DNA of 64,000 bases from an uncultured Saprospiraceae bacterium (lineage in GTDB: Bacteria; Bacteroidota; Bacteroidia; Chitinophagales; Saprospiraceae), in assembly GCA_937959275.1 (NCBI GenBank), contig CALGLU010000033.1, forward strand, positions 1 to 64,000, given 5' to 3'. The position numbers and the translations under genes are program-made. The notes beneath the pieces were generated by a model, which was not told the DNA's origin, ran no database searches, and worked only from the letters and a program-made list of their open reading frames with translations. Shown piece by piece: positions 1-9,006 of the stretch; within the stretch, counting starts at the first letter, position 1, and every line of letters starts with the position of its first letter.

Positions 1-349
1 AGTAGGCCCCCTTTTTTCTAATCGTTTATCGTTAAATCGATTAGTTACATGCTGTGTAGTCATAAGTATATGTTTTCAACTAAGATAAACATATTAAATT
101 TATATATCATATGTTTTGAGATGTGTCCTAACGTTAGACCAGAGGTTGGCAGGCAGCCAAATTAAGATCTGATATACATTTTTACCCCTAGATAGCTCAG
201 GGGCTACATTGGTGTTAAAACTACGGGTGGTTTTCATTCTTTTCAGAACACTATTATTATCCATAGAGTGCAATATGTTCAACACACTAATGAGACCTTA
301 CATATTGAGCTTACAAAAGAATTGTATACATTTATAAAAAATACGAAAC
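1..349. other. Window edge without a supported gene
   Basis: No convincing gene is visible here. The only open frame (61 codons, minus strand, 100-285) has no recognisable motif and no partner gene. A 7-bp inverted repeat (CTAATCG at 18-24, CGATTAG at 38-44) lies next to a T-run at 12-17. The run is on the wrong side for a plus-strand terminator, so I do not call one. Confidence 0.5.
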
Positions 350-841
350 ATGCTTTTTGATACGCTTCGCACTCTCCTTGACTCAATGTCAGACTACAAC
401 CTATCCAAAAAAGGAGATTTATTCTTACAACATGTTCTGCCAAACATAAAAGAAGCAATCAAGGAGACGTCTTTTAGAGAAGATCACTATAGCAGAGAGA
501 TCATTCACCAAATCCGTGATTTTGACGTCGTGCTAATCGGATGGATGCCAGGCCAAAAGAGTCCCATTCATAATCATCCTACAAATGGTTGCCTTATCTA
601 TCCAATCCAGGGTCATTTATTAGAAGAAAGATTTTGTGACCAGTTGAATCCAATCTCAGAATCAACTATCGGCGCAGGTGAATATAGCTACATTGATAAT
701 GGCATCTGTGTACATAGATTAGGCAATGCATCAACCAGTCAACCAGCTGTTTCTGTCCATATCTATTCCCCTTCTAATTTTACAGCTTCCGTTTTTGATC
801 GCGAAGAAAATATAATTCAAGATACTATTGCCTTACCCTAG
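350..841 (+). CDS. Cysteine dioxygenase-like cupin protein
   Basis: This is a 163-residue single-domain cupin of the cysteine dioxygenase (CDO) type I family. These are cytoplasmic mononuclear Fe(II) enzymes that oxidise a thiol such as cysteine to its sulfinate. The metal-site signature SPIHNHP (about residues 71-77) gives the HxH pair of cupin motif 1. The second half, ICVHRLGN followed by AVSVHIYSP, matches the CDO stretch around the third metal histidine and its conserved histidine-tyrosine pair. At 163 residues it is shorter than animal CDO (about 200) but normal for bacterial forms. It stands alone, 21 bp from the convergent FG-GAP gene. Whether the substrate is cysteine or another thiol cannot be told from sequence. 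Confidence 0.8.
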   Translation: MLFDTLRTLLDSMSDYNLSKKGDLFLQHVLPNIKEAIKETSFREDHYSREIIHQIRDFDVVLIGWMPGQKSPIHNHPTNGCLIYPIQGHLLEERFCDQLNPISESTIGAGEYSYIDNGICVHRLGNASTSQPAVSVHIYSPSNFTASVFDREENIIQDTIALP

Positions 842-862
842 CAAAGATCTAAGAACATAAAT

Positions 863-2359
863 TTATTTGACCCTTGGCTTATCTATGATATAAATCCCAT
901 TATAGTTACTGCCTTGGTAAGCACTCCATTTAAGCGGCTTATAAAGTGGTATTTGCGTCACCAAACGGTGCACTTTCATCCCATCGAAATTATACTTTGC
1001 CGCATATGGCTTTATGCTATGGCAATACACAAAATCTAAAAAGCCATCATCATCTAAATCGCCAACCCAAGGTGTAGTCGCAAGATTACTACCTAATTCT
1101 ATGGAGGCAAGGTACAGCACTTCTTTACTTTTAAATTCTATACCTATTAAAGAATTCTGGATGAAGTTCTGATCAAGACTGTCAGTGCCTAAAAAATTAA
1201 AACTCATCATCACTTCATCAATCCCATCACCTGTCAAGTCGACAGCAATCGGTGACGAGCTTTGATAATAACCTAGTTCATCAGTAAATTCAACTTCACC
1301 TGTTTTACCATTAATCATTTTCTGTACGCCCCATTCAATATTTGGCCAAATACCTTGTCCGAATGAAATAAATATATCTAAGTCATCATCGTCTGTAAAA
1401 TAGCCTAGGCAAGGCATACTATAAGCTTCTGTTGCTGGCACGGTCAGCTCCCAGACTATCTCAAAGCTAGACCCATCGATGAGGGCAAGTCTGCCATCTA
1501 CACTATTCACAACGATATCTAACATCCCGTCTCGATTAAAATCTGCACGAGCCACTGGGCTGATATAACCTTTTGATTCACTACTGTGCAAAACTTTCGC
1601 ACCTGATAAATCTCCTTTTAAAACATTAGATAGGTAATCCATATATAAGTTCCCTCCTATTGTCTCACCGCCAGTACCAAAGATGATTTCTAATTTGTCA
1701 TTCAACATATTCTCTGAGACCGTCACTGACATATATATTTCTTTGCCATCAGGCATAGGGGCATGTGCAATATACTTCCCCGTTTTACCACTGATCACCA
1801 TAAGACACCCAGCTGGCCTATTCGGATCATATGGTTTTACCATAACATCTCCACCATTAGAAACAATAAGGTCTTTTACTCCATCCGCATCTTGATCAGG
1901 AATCAACTGTGGATTATAAAAATTAAAAATCTTTGGCATGCCGTCTGCTTCAAGATCATTCGCATTATAATACCGCCAGATCTCTTCACCCGAACGCCCA
2001 TTCATAGCTATCAATTCTCCTGACCGTCCGCCAATTATAACATCGTCAACTGTATCTCCATCGATATCTATCAAGAGTGCTGAACCAAAAATCTGATCGA
2101 TAGAACTCCCCGTCCATAGGACATCCCCACTCAACCCATCAAAAGCCACAATCGAACTATCGCAGGCTTGAAACTCTTGCCTACCGGCACCAAACAAAAT
2201 ATCTTTAACGCCGTCGCCATTAAAATCCGACACTCTAGCTGAAGAGAAAGTGCCGATATTATCAAGTGTCTTTGACCAACTAGTCTGAGAATATAGACAA
2301 CTGACTTGAGCGACTAAGCACATAACTAAAATACAACACAGTTTTTGTCTTCGATTCAT
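863..2359 (-). CDS. Secreted FG-GAP/PQQ-type beta-propeller protein
   Basis: This 498-residue exported protein starts with a cleavable signal (basic RRQK, then a hydrophobic stretch ending around residue 25). The rest is a series of FG-GAP-like blades. Calcium-loop motifs of the form DxDGDxxxD recur: DFNGDGVKD, DIDGDTVDD, DQDADGVKD, DFNRDGMLD, DLTGDGIDE and DLDDDGFLD. Blade strands such as SGDVLWTG and SGEEIWRYY resemble PQQ-like propeller repeats. The fold is therefore very likely a seven-bladed propeller acting at the cell surface or in the periplasm, probably in binding or adhesion. There is no T9SS sorting domain at the C-terminus and no enzymatic motif. Its partner is unknown. Confidence 0.75.
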   Translation of the reverse strand: MNRRQKLCCILVMCLVAQVSCLYSQTSWSKTLDNIGTFSSARVSDFNGDGVKDILFGAGRQEFQACDSSIVAFDGLSGDVLWTGSSIDQIFGSALLIDIDGDTVDDVIIGGRSGELIAMNGRSGEEIWRYYNANDLEADGMPKIFNFYNPQLIPDQDADGVKDLIVSNGGDVMVKPYDPNRPAGCLMVISGKTGKYIAHAPMPDGKEIYMSVTVSENMLNDKLEIIFGTGGETIGGNLYMDYLSNVLKGDLSGAKVLHSSESKGYISPVARADFNRDGMLDIVVNSVDGRLALIDGSSFEIVWELTVPATEAYSMPCLGYFTDDDDLDIFISFGQGIWPNIEWGVQKMINGKTGEVEFTDELGYYQSSSPIAVDLTGDGIDEVMMSFNFLGTDSLDQNFIQNSLIGIEFKSKEVLYLASIELGSNLATTPWVGDLDDDGFLDFVYCHSIKPYAAKYNFDGMKVHRLVTQIPLYKPLKWSAYQGSNYNGIYIIDKPRVK

Positions 2360-2500
2360 TTCAGTTGGTTAAACAAAAAAAGCTCTTTGTTGTTCCTGTC
2401 TATCACTTATAAGCTTTGACTCTACTCTCGTCATTGATCTTGATATTTCTTTTCCTTTCAATTTTGCTTTTAGATTATGTTTAGATATTGAATTCAAAAA

Positions 2501-3004
2501 TCATTCTACCGCAAATACCCCTTCAGCCATTTGCTGACTACTATCAAATACCCGAATCGCTACAACCTCTGCTTCTGCAGTTTTTAATTCGCCTGAAAAG
2601 AAATCAACCTTAATCACCACTTTGCGACCCTTCGATTCAATGACTCTGGCCTCTAGTCTAACGGGATTACTATTTGACGTTGGTTTTAAATATTTGATAT
2701 TCATACTGCCTGTAGCATATCTATAAATGGGTTCTGAGTCAAGCGACCGACCTTCCTCCTTATACACGTATGCCATCGCTGTACACATCGAATGACAATC
2801 AATTAAGGTTGCCATAATCCCACCATTCATCACCTGTGGCCAGCCATGATGATGCTCTTTTGCTTGCCAATCACAAATTGCAAACTCTCCGCTACTATCC
2901 CAATAGCTTTGAAGCTGTAATCCTTTGTCATTAAACTTGCCACAACCATAGCAGACATTGTGTCCCATGTGGTCTTGAAAATATACTTTATCACTCATGT
3001 GCAT
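2501..3004 (-). CDS. PaaI/hotdog-fold thioesterase family protein
   Basis: This 167-residue protein resembles PaaI/YiiD-type hotdog acyl-CoA thioesterases. The N-terminal CYGCGKFNDKGLQL motif is typical of the subfamily that begins with a small CxxC segment. The catalytic helix is HHGWPQVMNGGIMATLIDCHS, where the family carries the HGG..(A/T)..D signature. The later segment GSMNIKYLKPT is the family's dimer-edge strand. The second methionine (2998) is an equally good start. It lies 82 bp downstream of a MarR gene on the same strand and is probably co-transcribed, which suggests a role in aromatic or fatty acyl-CoA disposal. The substrate is not predictable. Confidence 0.75.
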   Translation of the reverse strand: MHMSDKVYFQDHMGHNVCYGCGKFNDKGLQLQSYWDSSGEFAICDWQAKEHHHGWPQVMNGGIMATLIDCHSMCTAMAYVYKEEGRSLDSEPIYRYATGSMNIKYLKPTSNSNPVRLEARVIESKGRKVVIKVDFFSGELKTAEAEVVAIRVFDSSQQMAEGVFAVE

Positions 3005-3086
3005 AAATCAAAATGAATAATGTCAGTCAGAGGCTGATCAGCCTCTGGCTGAAAAAATTATAATTAAAAATAAGCAGTCCATAACA

Positions 3087-3527
3087 TCAAGGTGTATCAT
3101 AGTTATCAAATACTTGATTCATGATTCTGACGAATGTGTTATAATCCTCCTTGGATAAATTCTTCCATCCTTGTTTTCTGATGACTTCTGCTCGATCTGC
3201 AATTTTCTCAACAATTTTGCTACCTGTTGTAGTCAAGTGTACATGAATGAGTCGGCGATCTTTATCATCAGTGATCCGCTCAGTCCAGCCTTTCTTGCAG
3301 AGCACATCAATAATTCTGGATATAGTCGGTGCATTCTTAAAACTCTCAGAGGCGAGCTCTTTCTGCGACTGATCATTTTCGATATGCAGACGTTCTAGGA
3401 TCACCCATTGTTCAGGTGTAATATTGATATCCATTTCCTTAAACGCCTGATGAAATGCCAGTTTTACAACTCTGGCAGTTCTGACTAAAAAGTAGCCAAC
3501 TGGTTTTTCATCAGGAGATGTTGTCAT
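3087..3527 (-). CDS. MarR family transcriptional regulator
   Basis: This 146-residue winged-helix protein has the normal length for MarR. The recognition region reads SQKELASESFKNAPTISRII (about residues 54-73). It is followed by the wing GWTERITDDKDRRLIHVHLT, whose D-x-R core (DDKDRR) is diagnostic of MarR proteins. Members bind palindromic operators as dimers and usually release DNA on binding small phenolic or lipophilic ligands. It sits upstream of the thioesterase gene on the same strand and diverges from htpG across about 150 bp, so it may control either. I see no clear palindrome in that gap. Confidence 0.88.
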   Translation of the reverse strand: MTTSPDEKPVGYFLVRTARVVKLAFHQAFKEMDINITPEQWVILERLHIENDQSQKELASESFKNAPTISRIIDVLCKKGWTERITDDKDRRLIHVHLTTTGSKIVEKIADRAEVIRKQGWKNLSKEDYNTFVRIMNQVFDNYDTP

Positions 3528-3681
3528 ATTCTCAAATATAAAATAAATTAACTATGCCAATATGACAGACATTTAAGAATTTTGGGCAATGGCACAGCCT
3601 TTGACAATACTACACTGTGTCTAATAAACCAATAAGACAAAGAATTATTTATCACTAGAAACAAAAAACACTCAAAATATC

Positions 3682-5550
3682 ATGGAGAAAGGTCATATTT
3701 CGGTACAAACGGAAAATATATTTCCTATCATCAAGCAGTTTTTATATTCGGATCAAGAGATTTTCTTAAGAGAGATCGTATCGAATGCTGTTGATGCAAC
3801 TTCAAAATTAAAAACCCTCGTTTCGAAAGGCGAAATCAGCGTTGATGTTGATGATCTCATCATTGATATCATACTCGATGAAAAAGCTAAGACACTGACC
3901 ATCAGTGATCAAGGAATAGGTATGTCAGAAGCTGAAGTCAAAAAGTATTTGAATCAAGTTGCCTTTTCATCTGCGACTGATTTTCTGAAGAAGTACAAAG
4001 ATGAGGCGAATATCATTGGCCATTTTGGATTAGGCTTCTATTCTGCATTTATGGTTGCTGACAAAGTAGAGGTTATCACCAAGTCCCATAAAAAATCTGC
4101 TAAATCTGTCAAGTGGATTTGCAAAGGAGATCCAGCCTATGAGATTGGCAAGGGAGATCGCAAAGCGCGCGGAACAGATATCGTTCTTCACATCAGTGAT
4201 GACAGTAAAGAATTTTTAGATCGTGCCAGAATCCAAACACTTCTAGACAAATATTGTAAATTCTTGCCCGTACAAATTCGCTTTGGTACAAAAACTGAAA
4301 CAGAGTGGACAGGCGAAGGCGATGACAGAACATCAGTAGAAACGGAAGTTGATAACTTAATCAACAATACCAACCCTGCCTGGAAGAAAAAACCAGCAAA
4401 ACTTAAAGACGACGACTATAAAGATTTCTATAAAGAGATGTATCCGTATAGTCAGACTCCCCTATTCTGGATACACTTGAATATTGATTTCCCCTTTGAC
4501 CTGACAGGAATCCTATACTTCCCAAAGCTCAATAATTCAATGGAAGTACAGAAAAACAAAATTCAGCTGTATAGTAATCAAGTCTATGTCACTGACGATG
4601 TGAAGGAGATCGTACCAGAATTCTTAACGCTCTTACATGGTGTCATTGACTCTCCAGATATCCCATTGAACGTCTCTCGAAGTTATTTGCAATCAGATTC
4701 TAATGTCAAGAAAATCACCTCTTACATCACTAAGAAAGTGGCAGAAAAATTAGCCAAGCTCTTTAAGAAGGACAGAGAAGAATTTCAATCGAAATGGTCT
4801 GAGGTTGGTACTTTCGTCAAATACGGCATGCTCACAGAACAGAAATTTCACGACAAAGCTGTCAAATTTGCATTGCTTGAAAATCTAAATAAAGAGTTCT
4901 TCACAATTGAAGAATACAAGGAAAAAATAAAAGCGGCTCAAACTGATAAACACAGTAAAATTATCTGTTTGTATACGAATACACCGCTAGAACATCACAG
5001 TTATATCGAGTCTGCTAAATCCTACGGCTATGATGTCATTAAGTTTGACAATGTGATTGACAATCACTTCATGCAGCATCTAGAACAAAAAGAAGCTGAT
5101 ATTACTTTTGTCAGAGTGGATAGTGACACTGTCGATAACCTCGTACAAAAAGAAGAAACGCGTGAGTCTGCCCTGGGCGAAAAAGAACAGGAAAAGATAA
5201 AGGACTTATTCGAGACAGCTTTAGGTGATGGCACCTCTGGCCAACTCGACATGAAAGCCTTATCACCTGAAGATCATCCTGTCCTCATAACTAAACCAGA
5301 GTTTATGCGACGGATGAAAGAGATGCAAAGCATGCAGGGCATGGATATGAGCATGATGCCGGATAGTCACAATATTGTTGTGAATACAAATCATCCCTTG
5401 ATCGCTCAAAAGCTCTTGAAAATGAAAAGTGGAGAAAAGAAGGAGCGCTTTGCAACCTATCTCTATGATCTAGCTAGATTGAATCAGAATATGTTGAAGG
5501 GTGAGGATATGAGTAAGTTCATTGAGCGGAGTTTGGAGTTTGTGAAGTAA
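3682..5550 (+). CDS. htpG: Molecular chaperone HtpG (Hsp90)
   Basis: This 622-residue cytosolic ATP-dependent chaperone matches the usual HtpG length. The N-terminal GHKL ATPase domain (about 1-215) contains the hydrolysis glutamate in FLREIVSNAVDA, the nucleotide-binding SDQGIGMS and the lid region GHFGLGFYSAFMVA. The middle domain carries the client/catalytic-loop segment LNVSRSYLQ with its conserved Arg. The C-terminal dimerisation domain includes a methionine-rich amphipathic stretch (MRRMKEMQSMQGMDMSMM, about residues 543-560). There is no eukaryotic MEEVD tail, as expected. It is transcribed alone and is followed by an unusual tandem repeat tract rather than an obvious terminator. Confidence 0.97.
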   Translation: MEKGHISVQTENIFPIIKQFLYSDQEIFLREIVSNAVDATSKLKTLVSKGEISVDVDDLIIDIILDEKAKTLTISDQGIGMSEAEVKKYLNQVAFSSATDFLKKYKDEANIIGHFGLGFYSAFMVADKVEVITKSHKKSAKSVKWICKGDPAYEIGKGDRKARGTDIVLHISDDSKEFLDRARIQTLLDKYCKFLPVQIRFGTKTETEWTGEGDDRTSVETEVDNLINNTNPAWKKKPAKLKDDDYKDFYKEMYPYSQTPLFWIHLNIDFPFDLTGILYFPKLNNSMEVQKNKIQLYSNQVYVTDDVKEIVPEFLTLLHGVIDSPDIPLNVSRSYLQSDSNVKKITSYITKKVAEKLAKLFKKDREEFQSKWSEVGTFVKYGMLTEQKFHDKAVKFALLENLNKEFFTIEEYKEKIKAAQTDKHSKIICLYTNTPLEHHSYIESAKSYGYDVIKFDNVIDNHFMQHLEQKEADITFVRVDSDTVDNLVQKEETRESALGEKEQEKIKDLFETALGDGTSGQLDMKALSPEDHPVLITKPEFMRRMKEMQSMQGMDMSMMPDSHNIVVNTNHPLIAQKLLKMKSGEKKERFATYLYDLARLNQNMLKGEDMSKFIERSLEFVK

Positions 5551-5585
5551 GGGGGGAAGTTGGAAGGTTGGAGATGGAAGAATTG

Positions 5586-5730
<145 letters not shown>

Positions 5731-5850
5731 GAGCGAAGCGGCAATCCTCGCACTGAACATAGCGAGCGTCGGGATGGTAGTAAATAGTTAGAGCTGAGTG
5801 TGTTTGCCGCTGTTGGTCTCCGAACCAACAGCTTCAGCTTAGCCTTCAAT

Positions 5851-5907
5851 ATTAACATTGACATTGACATTGACATTGAAATTGACATTGACATTGTCAT
5901 TGTCATT
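5851..5907. repeat. Hexamer (ATTGAC)n tandem repeat
   Basis: Nine 6-bp units (ATTAAC, then mostly ATTGAC with ATTGAA and ATTGTC variants) end in ATT. The tract lies 28 bp before the likely ATG of the hydrolase gene, in the same frame, where it would encode alternating Ile-Asp. A shorter tract of the same hexamer occurs at 19810-19833. Confidence 0.85.
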
Positions 5908-5934
5908 TCTCGTCAAAGAAGTTTACTTTTAGTT

Positions 5935-6804
5935 ATGTCAAACCTAGTTAACCAACGAAAAATATCTACACCTAGAGGACTATTCAACATACGCACTTAT
6001 GGTAACACAGACAATCCAGCACTCATACTCCTACACGGCTGGCCTCAGACCAGCTACTGTTGGCATCATGTCACCCCTTATCTTAGCGAATTTCATGTCA
6101 TCTGTCCAGACCTGCGTGGCATGGGTGATAGCAACCGAGAGTTAGATATTGCCTTATATGAAAAAGACCAAATGGCAAGAGACATCTTCGCTATTGCAGA
6201 TGAGTTAGGTATTGAGCAATTTAATTTAGGCGGACATGACTGGGGTGGAGCCATTGTTCAAGAAATGACATTCTTATATCCTAATCGGATATTAAAATTA
6301 ATTATTCTGAATATGGTTATTATCAATAATGCGACAGGACAGTTGGCAGCATCAGAATTATTAGTTAAGCAATTATTTCGATCATCATGGTATCAGTTTT
6401 TTATGAGTATCAAGGAGTTGCCTGAAGCCTTGCTTGAAGGGAAGGAAGAGATTTGGATTCGATTTTTCAGTAGAGGAATTGCCAATCCGATACCAGAAGA
6501 TGCAATTCAAGAATATATCCGCTGTTATAAAATCCCAAAAACAATCTCAACTACATCTAACTTATACAGGACACTGCATAAAAATAGGCAAAGATGGAAA
6601 GAGACGTTTGAAGGCCAAGTCATAAATACACCAACACAAATCATCCACGGCGTATTGGATCCAGTGATTATTAAGGAATATATTATAGGTATTGAAAAAT
6701 GTTATTCTCAAGTAGAGATAGCACAGCTGCAAGGTGGCCACTTTATCGTAGATGAATTACCAAAAGAAGTCGGAACCGCAATTAGCTCATTCTTAAAGGA
6801 CTAA
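5935..6804 (+). CDS. Alpha/beta hydrolase, epoxide hydrolase/dehalogenase-like
   Basis: This alpha/beta-hydrolase of about 289 residues resembles epoxide hydrolases and haloalkane dehalogenases. Seen in order are the oxyanion motif LHGWPQT, PDLRGMGDSNR, the nucleophile elbow GGHDWGG (Asp nucleophile, as in epoxide hydrolases rather than the Ser of esterases), an HGVLDPV acid region and the histidine in LQGGHFIVDELP. The frame is open back to 5800, but those 45 extra codons run through a hexamer repeat and encode an Ile-Asp string, so I place the start at 5935 (ATGTCAAACC). Cytosolic and monocistronic. The substrate is unknown. Confidence 0.85.
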   Translation: MSNLVNQRKISTPRGLFNIRTYGNTDNPALILLHGWPQTSYCWHHVTPYLSEFHVICPDLRGMGDSNRELDIALYEKDQMARDIFAIADELGIEQFNLGGHDWGGAIVQEMTFLYPNRILKLIILNMVIINNATGQLAASELLVKQLFRSSWYQFFMSIKELPEALLEGKEEIWIRFFSRGIANPIPEDAIQEYIRCYKIPKTISTTSNLYRTLHKNRQRWKETFEGQVINTPTQIIHGVLDPVIIKEYIIGIEKCYSQVEIAQLQGGHFIVDELPKEVGTAISSFLKD

Positions 6805-6964
6805 AACCAAGGTTTTACTAATCTATACAGTAGCTCAAGTCCTTATTTATACACCTCACCTGTGATTTTATACAATTGAACAGAAAGCTCTTTACATAGC
6901 GCATAGTTCTATCTATCATTGAACAACAAATAAGCAAATGAGGCTTTTTACCAAAAATCTAAAC

Positions 6965-6985
6965 AATGTTTATTATATAAACGTT
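6965..6985. promoter_or_regulatory. Candidate TetR operator
   Basis: A 21-bp imperfect palindrome, AATGTTTAT-TAT-ATAAACGTT, has 8 of 9 base pairs matched across a 3-bp centre. It ends 18 bp before the TetR start codon. Position and symmetry fit an autoregulatory TetR operator for the efflux operon. This is inference from symmetry only. Confidence 0.5.
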
Positions 6986-7003
6986 ATTTACAAAATTTAG
7001 CAT

Positions 7004-7621
7004 ATGTCTGTTTCAACACGACGGTTACGTCATATTGAAGAAATGAAAGAAACCATATTAGATGCAGCAGGCACTCTCTTTTATAAAAATGGTTATGAGG
7101 AAACGACGCTTCGTAAAATAGCGACGCTAATCGATTACAACCCTGCAACGATTTATAATTACTATAAGAATAAAGAAGACATATTTTTTGCCTTACAAGA
7201 ACGTGCCTTTCAGTCGTTTTATGAAGAATTCGACTTTTATAGGACCACTAAAATGAAAGGCAAAAAGAGTTTACGTAAAATGGGCAAAGCCTATATACGA
7301 TATGGTATTGATCATAAAGAGGACTATGAGCTCATGTTTATTATGAGAGAACCAATGAATAGAGCTAAGGCAATAGATCCCAAATGGAAAATCGGAGCCA
7401 AAAATTATGAGCTTCTCAAATTGGTATTGGCTCAATGCATTGAGGAGAAAAGTGTTCGAATTACTGATGTTAATGTGGGCGCATTTATGATTTGGTCAGC
7501 TGTGCATGGCATGGTATCCCTATATATTATGGATAGAATGAAAATGATCAATGACACCAAGCATGATAAACTATTAGAACTTGCTTTCCAACAATTTGAC
7601 GAACTCCTAAATAGAATATGA
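7004..7621 (+). CDS. TetR/AcrR family regulator of RND efflux operon
   Basis: This 205-residue TetR-type repressor has its N-terminal HTH at about residues 14-60. It begins MKETILDAAGTLFYKNGYEETTLRKIA and continues into the recognition helix region YNPATIYNYYKNKEDIFF, both classic for the family. The C-terminal ligand-binding helices are divergent as usual, ending in a TetR_C-like segment (FMIWSAVHGMVSLY). Its stop overlaps the start of the TolC gene by 4 bp (ATGA), so it is the first gene of a four-gene efflux operon and probably represses it in response to a pump substrate. A near-perfect palindrome lies just upstream. Confidence 0.93.
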   Translation: MSVSTRRLRHIEEMKETILDAAGTLFYKNGYEETTLRKIATLIDYNPATIYNYYKNKEDIFFALQERAFQSFYEEFDFYRTTKMKGKKSLRKMGKAYIRYGIDHKEDYELMFIMREPMNRAKAIDPKWKIGAKNYELLKLVLAQCIEEKSVRITDVNVGAFMIWSAVHGMVSLYIMDRMKMINDTKHDKLLELAFQQFDELLNRI

Positions 7622-8994
7622 TGAGAATAAGTGGTACACTATTTTGTCTTTTATTTTGCTGTAGTATAGGCAAAGGTCAGTCAACTATTCTCGAAGGCTA
7701 TATTCAAGAAGCCATTGAAAACAATCTAGTTTTAGAATCAAGAGAATTGGCTGTTCTGAAGCAAGAATCTAGAATTGAGCAGGCGAAAAAATTGAAAGGT
7801 ATTCAAGCGGATATTAATGCATCCTATTTATTAGCTCGCGGTGGTCGAAACATTGATTTTCCTGTGGGAGATTTATTTAATCCAACTTACGCCACATTAA
7901 ACCAATTGACGAATTCAAACCAATTCCCTACAGATCTAGAAAATATTGAAACACAATTAATACCTAACAATTTTTTAGATGCACAATTTAATATTTCAAA
8001 GCCTTTAATCAATAGTAGTATAAAATACAACCAACTCATCCAAGAAGAACTACTCAAATTAAATAGTTTAGATATTGACATCGCAGAAGAAGATCTAGTT
8101 TTGCAAATCAAGACTGCATTTTATAATTATCATAAAAGTATGCATGCAGAAAACGTACTCAACGAAGCGAAGAGCCTATTGCTTGATGTCAATGACTTTA
8201 ATCGAAAATTAATTAAATACGATAAGGCGACTCCAGATATTTTATATGACATAGAATATCAAATTGAAAATATAGAATCACAACGCAGTTCAATCATAGA
8301 GCAGCAATCCACAGTTAAAGCGCTATTCAATTTGTTGCTAAATAGAGAGTTGGATGATGACATAGAAATAGACAATTCTTTACTAGAGAATCTACAATCT
8401 AACTTAGAAAGTGTCGTAGACCTAAATGAAAAAGCCCTGAATTCCAGGACTGAGTTTAAGCGTATAGAATTGGCGCAGTCCGTCAATGAACTAAATAAAA
8501 AGAGAATCGATAAAGAGAAGCTACCGACACTTGGCATTAATGCGGGAGTGGGCATGCAAGTAGAAGCGTTTGACTTTAATCAATATGGGCCCTTGTTTAC
8601 TGTCGGTTTAGGACTGAATATGAATATTCTAGATGGAGGCCTACGAAATAAAAAGATCGAGGAAATACAAATCGATCAGCAAATCTTAGAAAACAATAAA
8701 GACCAACTAAAGCAAAAGGTAGAAATAGAAATCATACAATATTATTATCAATTAAAATCACTACAAAGTCAAATGCGTTCGGAGGAAGCGGCAGTAAGGT
8801 ATGCGAACAAAAGCTATGAAGCCACTAAAAAGAGATACGAGAATGAAAGGGCAATTCAGATCGAACTGATCCAAGCTCAAAATAGAATTACGTCAAGCGA
8901 ATTAAATCAATTATTAACACAGTATGATTATTTGATAACATGCGCAGAGTTAGATCGGGCGATTTCTAAACGATCATCTACTTCACAATTTTAA
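7618..8994 (+). CDS. TolC family outer membrane efflux protein
   Basis: This 458-residue outer-membrane channel component of a tripartite pump has an N-terminal signal peptide (MRISGTLFCLLFCCSIGKG). It then has the two internally repeated long coiled-coil halves typical of OEP/TolC proteins; the second half shows NMNILDGGLRNKKIEE, matching the common 'xxxLFDGGxrxxxxxxA' turn. It begins inside the TetR stop codon overlap and is followed 12 bp later by the adaptor gene, so translation is probably coupled. It should form a trimeric channel with the pump encoded downstream. Confidence 0.92.
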   Translation: MMRISGTLFCLLFCCSIGKGQSTILEGYIQEAIENNLVLESRELAVLKQESRIEQAKKLKGIQADINASYLLARGGRNIDFPVGDLFNPTYATLNQLTNSNQFPTDLENIETQLIPNNFLDAQFNISKPLINSSIKYNQLIQEELLKLNSLDIDIAEEDLVLQIKTAFYNYHKSMHAENVLNEAKSLLLDVNDFNRKLIKYDKATPDILYDIEYQIENIESQRSSIIEQQSTVKALFNLLLNRELDDDIEIDNSLLENLQSNLESVVDLNEKALNSRTEFKRIELAQSVNELNKKRIDKEKLPTLGINAGVGMQVEAFDFNQYGPLFTVGLGLNMNILDGGLRNKKIEEIQIDQQILENNKDQLKQKVEIEIIQYYYQLKSLQSQMRSEEAAVRYANKSYEATKKRYENERAIQIELIQAQNRITSSELNQLLTQYDYLITCAELDRAISKRSSTSQF

Positions 8995-9006
8995 TTTAAA
9001 TCTATT

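Noticed and set aside
100-285. 61-residue minus-strand frame
   Set aside because: No motif, no neighbour and no conserved features. It is likely a chance frame, so I listed the stretch as gene-free.
5800-5934. N-terminal extension of the alpha/beta hydrolase with Ile-Asp repeat
   Set aside because: The extra codons are the hexamer tract read in frame. Hydrolase similarity begins near the ATG at 5935.
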